In this document: piece after piece, positions 63,071 to 64,000 of the stretch
Layout: each line of letters starts with the position of its first letter
How positions within the stretch are numbered: the stretch's first letter is position 1
Translations under genes and position numbers: made by a program
Assembly: GCA_002423395.1 (NCBI GenBank)
Contig: DIVZ01000003.1
Coordinates: 1 to 64,000, forward strand
Direction of reading: 5' to 3'
DNA length: 64,000 nt
From: Eubacteriaceae bacterium UBA6119
Lineage (GTDB): Bacteria > Bacillota > Clostridia > Eubacteriales > UBA1433
The notes under the pieces: model-generated
What the model saw: only the letters and a program-made list of their open reading frames with translations
Told to the model about the DNA's origin: nothing
Databases searched by the model: none

Positions 63071-64000
63071 TTATTGATTATTTCTTATTTCTTTAATAAT
63101 TTTTTCTATATCGTTTTTTAAAATATGATTCTTATTTGCGTCATCTTTTATTTTTTCACAAGCATATAAAACTGTTGTATGATCTCTGTTTCCGAAAACG
63201 GCTCCTATTTCTTTTGTAGAATAATCCGTAAGATTTCTCATCAGATACATTGCTATCTGCCTTGGATATGCAACAAGTTTTGTCCTCTGTTTAGAAGACA
63301 AGTCTTCAATACTTACATTAAAATAACTGCTAACAACCTTTTTAATATTTTCTACAGTAATTTTTTTATTACTAAGAGACGTTATGTCTTTTATCTCGTT
63401 TTTAACCAAATCAAGAGTTATAGACTGACCTGTAAGCTCGCTTATAGCTTTAACTTTAAGTAATACGCCTTCGAGTTCCCTTATGTTGGATTGAATATTA
63501 GAAGCTATAAAATCAATAACTTCTTTATCTATTTTAATATTTTCTCGCTCAGATTTTTTTCGCAGTATTGCAATGCGTGTTTCAAAATCCGGCGCTTGTA
63601 TATCACAGATAAGTCCTTGTTCGAATCTTGATCGAAGACGTTCTTCAAGTCTCGGAATTTCTTTTGGAGGTTTGTCGCTTGTTATTACAATTTGCTTGTT
63701 ATCCGCATGAAGAGTGCAAAAGGTATGGAAAAATTCTTCCTGTGTACTCTCTCCGCTTCCTATAAACTGGATGTCGTCTATAAGCAACACATCTACGGTT
63801 CTGTATTTGTTTCTAAAAGAAATGTTTGTCTTTTTTTGCAGCGCGTATATGAATTCATTCATAAATTGTTCTGATGATATGTATAGTATTTTAAGTTTCG
63901 GTTTTCTTTTATGAATGTAATTTCCTATTGCCTGCATTAAATGCGTTTTTCCAAGACCCACTCCGCCGTAAATAAAAAGAGGATTGTACTTTTTTGCAGG
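63071..64000 (-). CDS. dnaA: Chromosomal replication initiator DnaA, C-terminal part
   Basis: The frame is open to the window edge; about 310 residues are visible, N-terminus missing. It begins in the AAA+ domain: PLFIYGGVGLGKTHLMQAIG (Walker A), VLLIDDIQFIGSGE (Walker B), ITSDKPPKEI and LRSRFEQGL (arginine-finger region). The DNA-binding domain IV ends the protein with YPRQIAMYLMRNLTDYSTKEIG and FGNRDHTTVLYACEKI, the DnaA signature that reads the box. It is followed by dnaN after 160 bases. Confidence 0.97.
   Translation of the reverse strand, partial: PAKKYNPLFIYGGVGLGKTHLMQAIGNYIHKRKPKLKILYISSEQFMNEFIYALQKKTNISFRNKYRTVDVLLIDDIQFIGSGESTQEEFFHTFCTLHADNKQIVITSDKPPKEIPRLEERLRSRFEQGLICDIQAPDFETRIAILRKKSERENIKIDKEVIDFIASNIQSNIRELEGVLLKVKAISELTGQSITLDLVKNEIKDITSLSNKKITVENIKKVVSSYFNVSIEDLSSKQRTKLVAYPRQIAMYLMRNLTDYSTKEIGAVFGNRDHTTVLYACEKIKDDANKNHILKNDIEKIIKEIRNNQ

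Noticed and set aside
1..64000. tRNA, rRNA, CRISPR arrays, insertion sequences, prophage genes
   Set aside because: No GC-rich cloverleaf-sized gap, spaced direct-repeat array, transposase or phage structural gene was found in any intergenic stretch.

Overview
The window is AT-rich DNA from a low-GC, Gram-positive, endospore-forming relative of the Clostridia. Evidence: spmA/spmB, a SPOCS(DUF3794)-LysM spore protein, AddAB instead of RecBCD, an L7Ae-like protein between rpsL and rpoC, an LCP protein, YitT, AI-2E, CvpA and DUF951 proteins, AGGAGG-type ribosome binding sites and TTGACA/TATAAT promoters. It is the replication-origin neighbourhood. Almost every large ORF belongs to a known housekeeping family. 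No rRNA, tRNA, CRISPR array, insertion sequence or prophage was seen.

Layout. 1-10.9 kb (minus strand): the str/rpo block, reading rpoB, rpoC, L7Ae-like, rpsL, rpsG, fusA, tuf (tuf cut by the window edge). rpoB has its own consensus promoter and a structured leader; no rplJ-rplL lies upstream. 11.2-13 kb (plus): a Gly/Arg-rich membrane protein followed by a PspA/IM30 protein. 13-24 kb (mostly minus): pyrG; yitT with a split transketolase; nnr-alr and a mazF toxin without a visible antitoxin; an XRE regulator; an AI-2E exporter; lspA (plus). 24-31 kb (minus): addB-addA-ispE. 31-39 kb: a clostripain-like lipoprotein, a U32 peptidase, an LCP protein, nfo, ung, a MATE exporter and a tiny Asn-rich protein. 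39.5-50 kb: rlmH (minus), two parS sites, then a plus-strand run of parA, parB, a membrane protein, cvpA, DUF951, CPBP protease, rpsF-ssb-rpsR, rplI, dnaB, purA, rsmI and DUF2007. 50-56 kb: an acyltransferase-like membrane protein, spmB/spmA, an iron-sulfur flavoprotein-like gene, two tiny Cys-motif paralogues, a DUF134 regulator, the SPOCS-LysM gene and a decayed frameshifted gene. 56-64 kb (minus): gyrA, gyrB, recF, dnaN and dnaA (N-terminus outside the window), with a TAG-trinucleotide oriC-like element between dnaA and dnaN.

How it fits together. The window joins replication initiation and chromosome segregation (dnaA, dnaN, dnaB, ssb, gyrAB, parAB-parS), transcription and translation, DNA repair (recF, addAB, ung, nfo), envelope work (lspA, LCP, alr, PspA module, MATE, CPBP) and sporulation. 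If replication starts at the dnaA-dnaN gap, most minus-strand genes are co-directional with the fork, whereas the 10-kb parA-to-DUF2007 run faces it head-on. The least-explained pieces are the two small Cys-motif proteins at 52.8-53.3 kb, the Gly/Arg-rich PspA partner, the solitary mazF with an inverted repeat at its promoter, the rpoB leader, and the Asn-rich 52-residue ORF at 39.3 kb.
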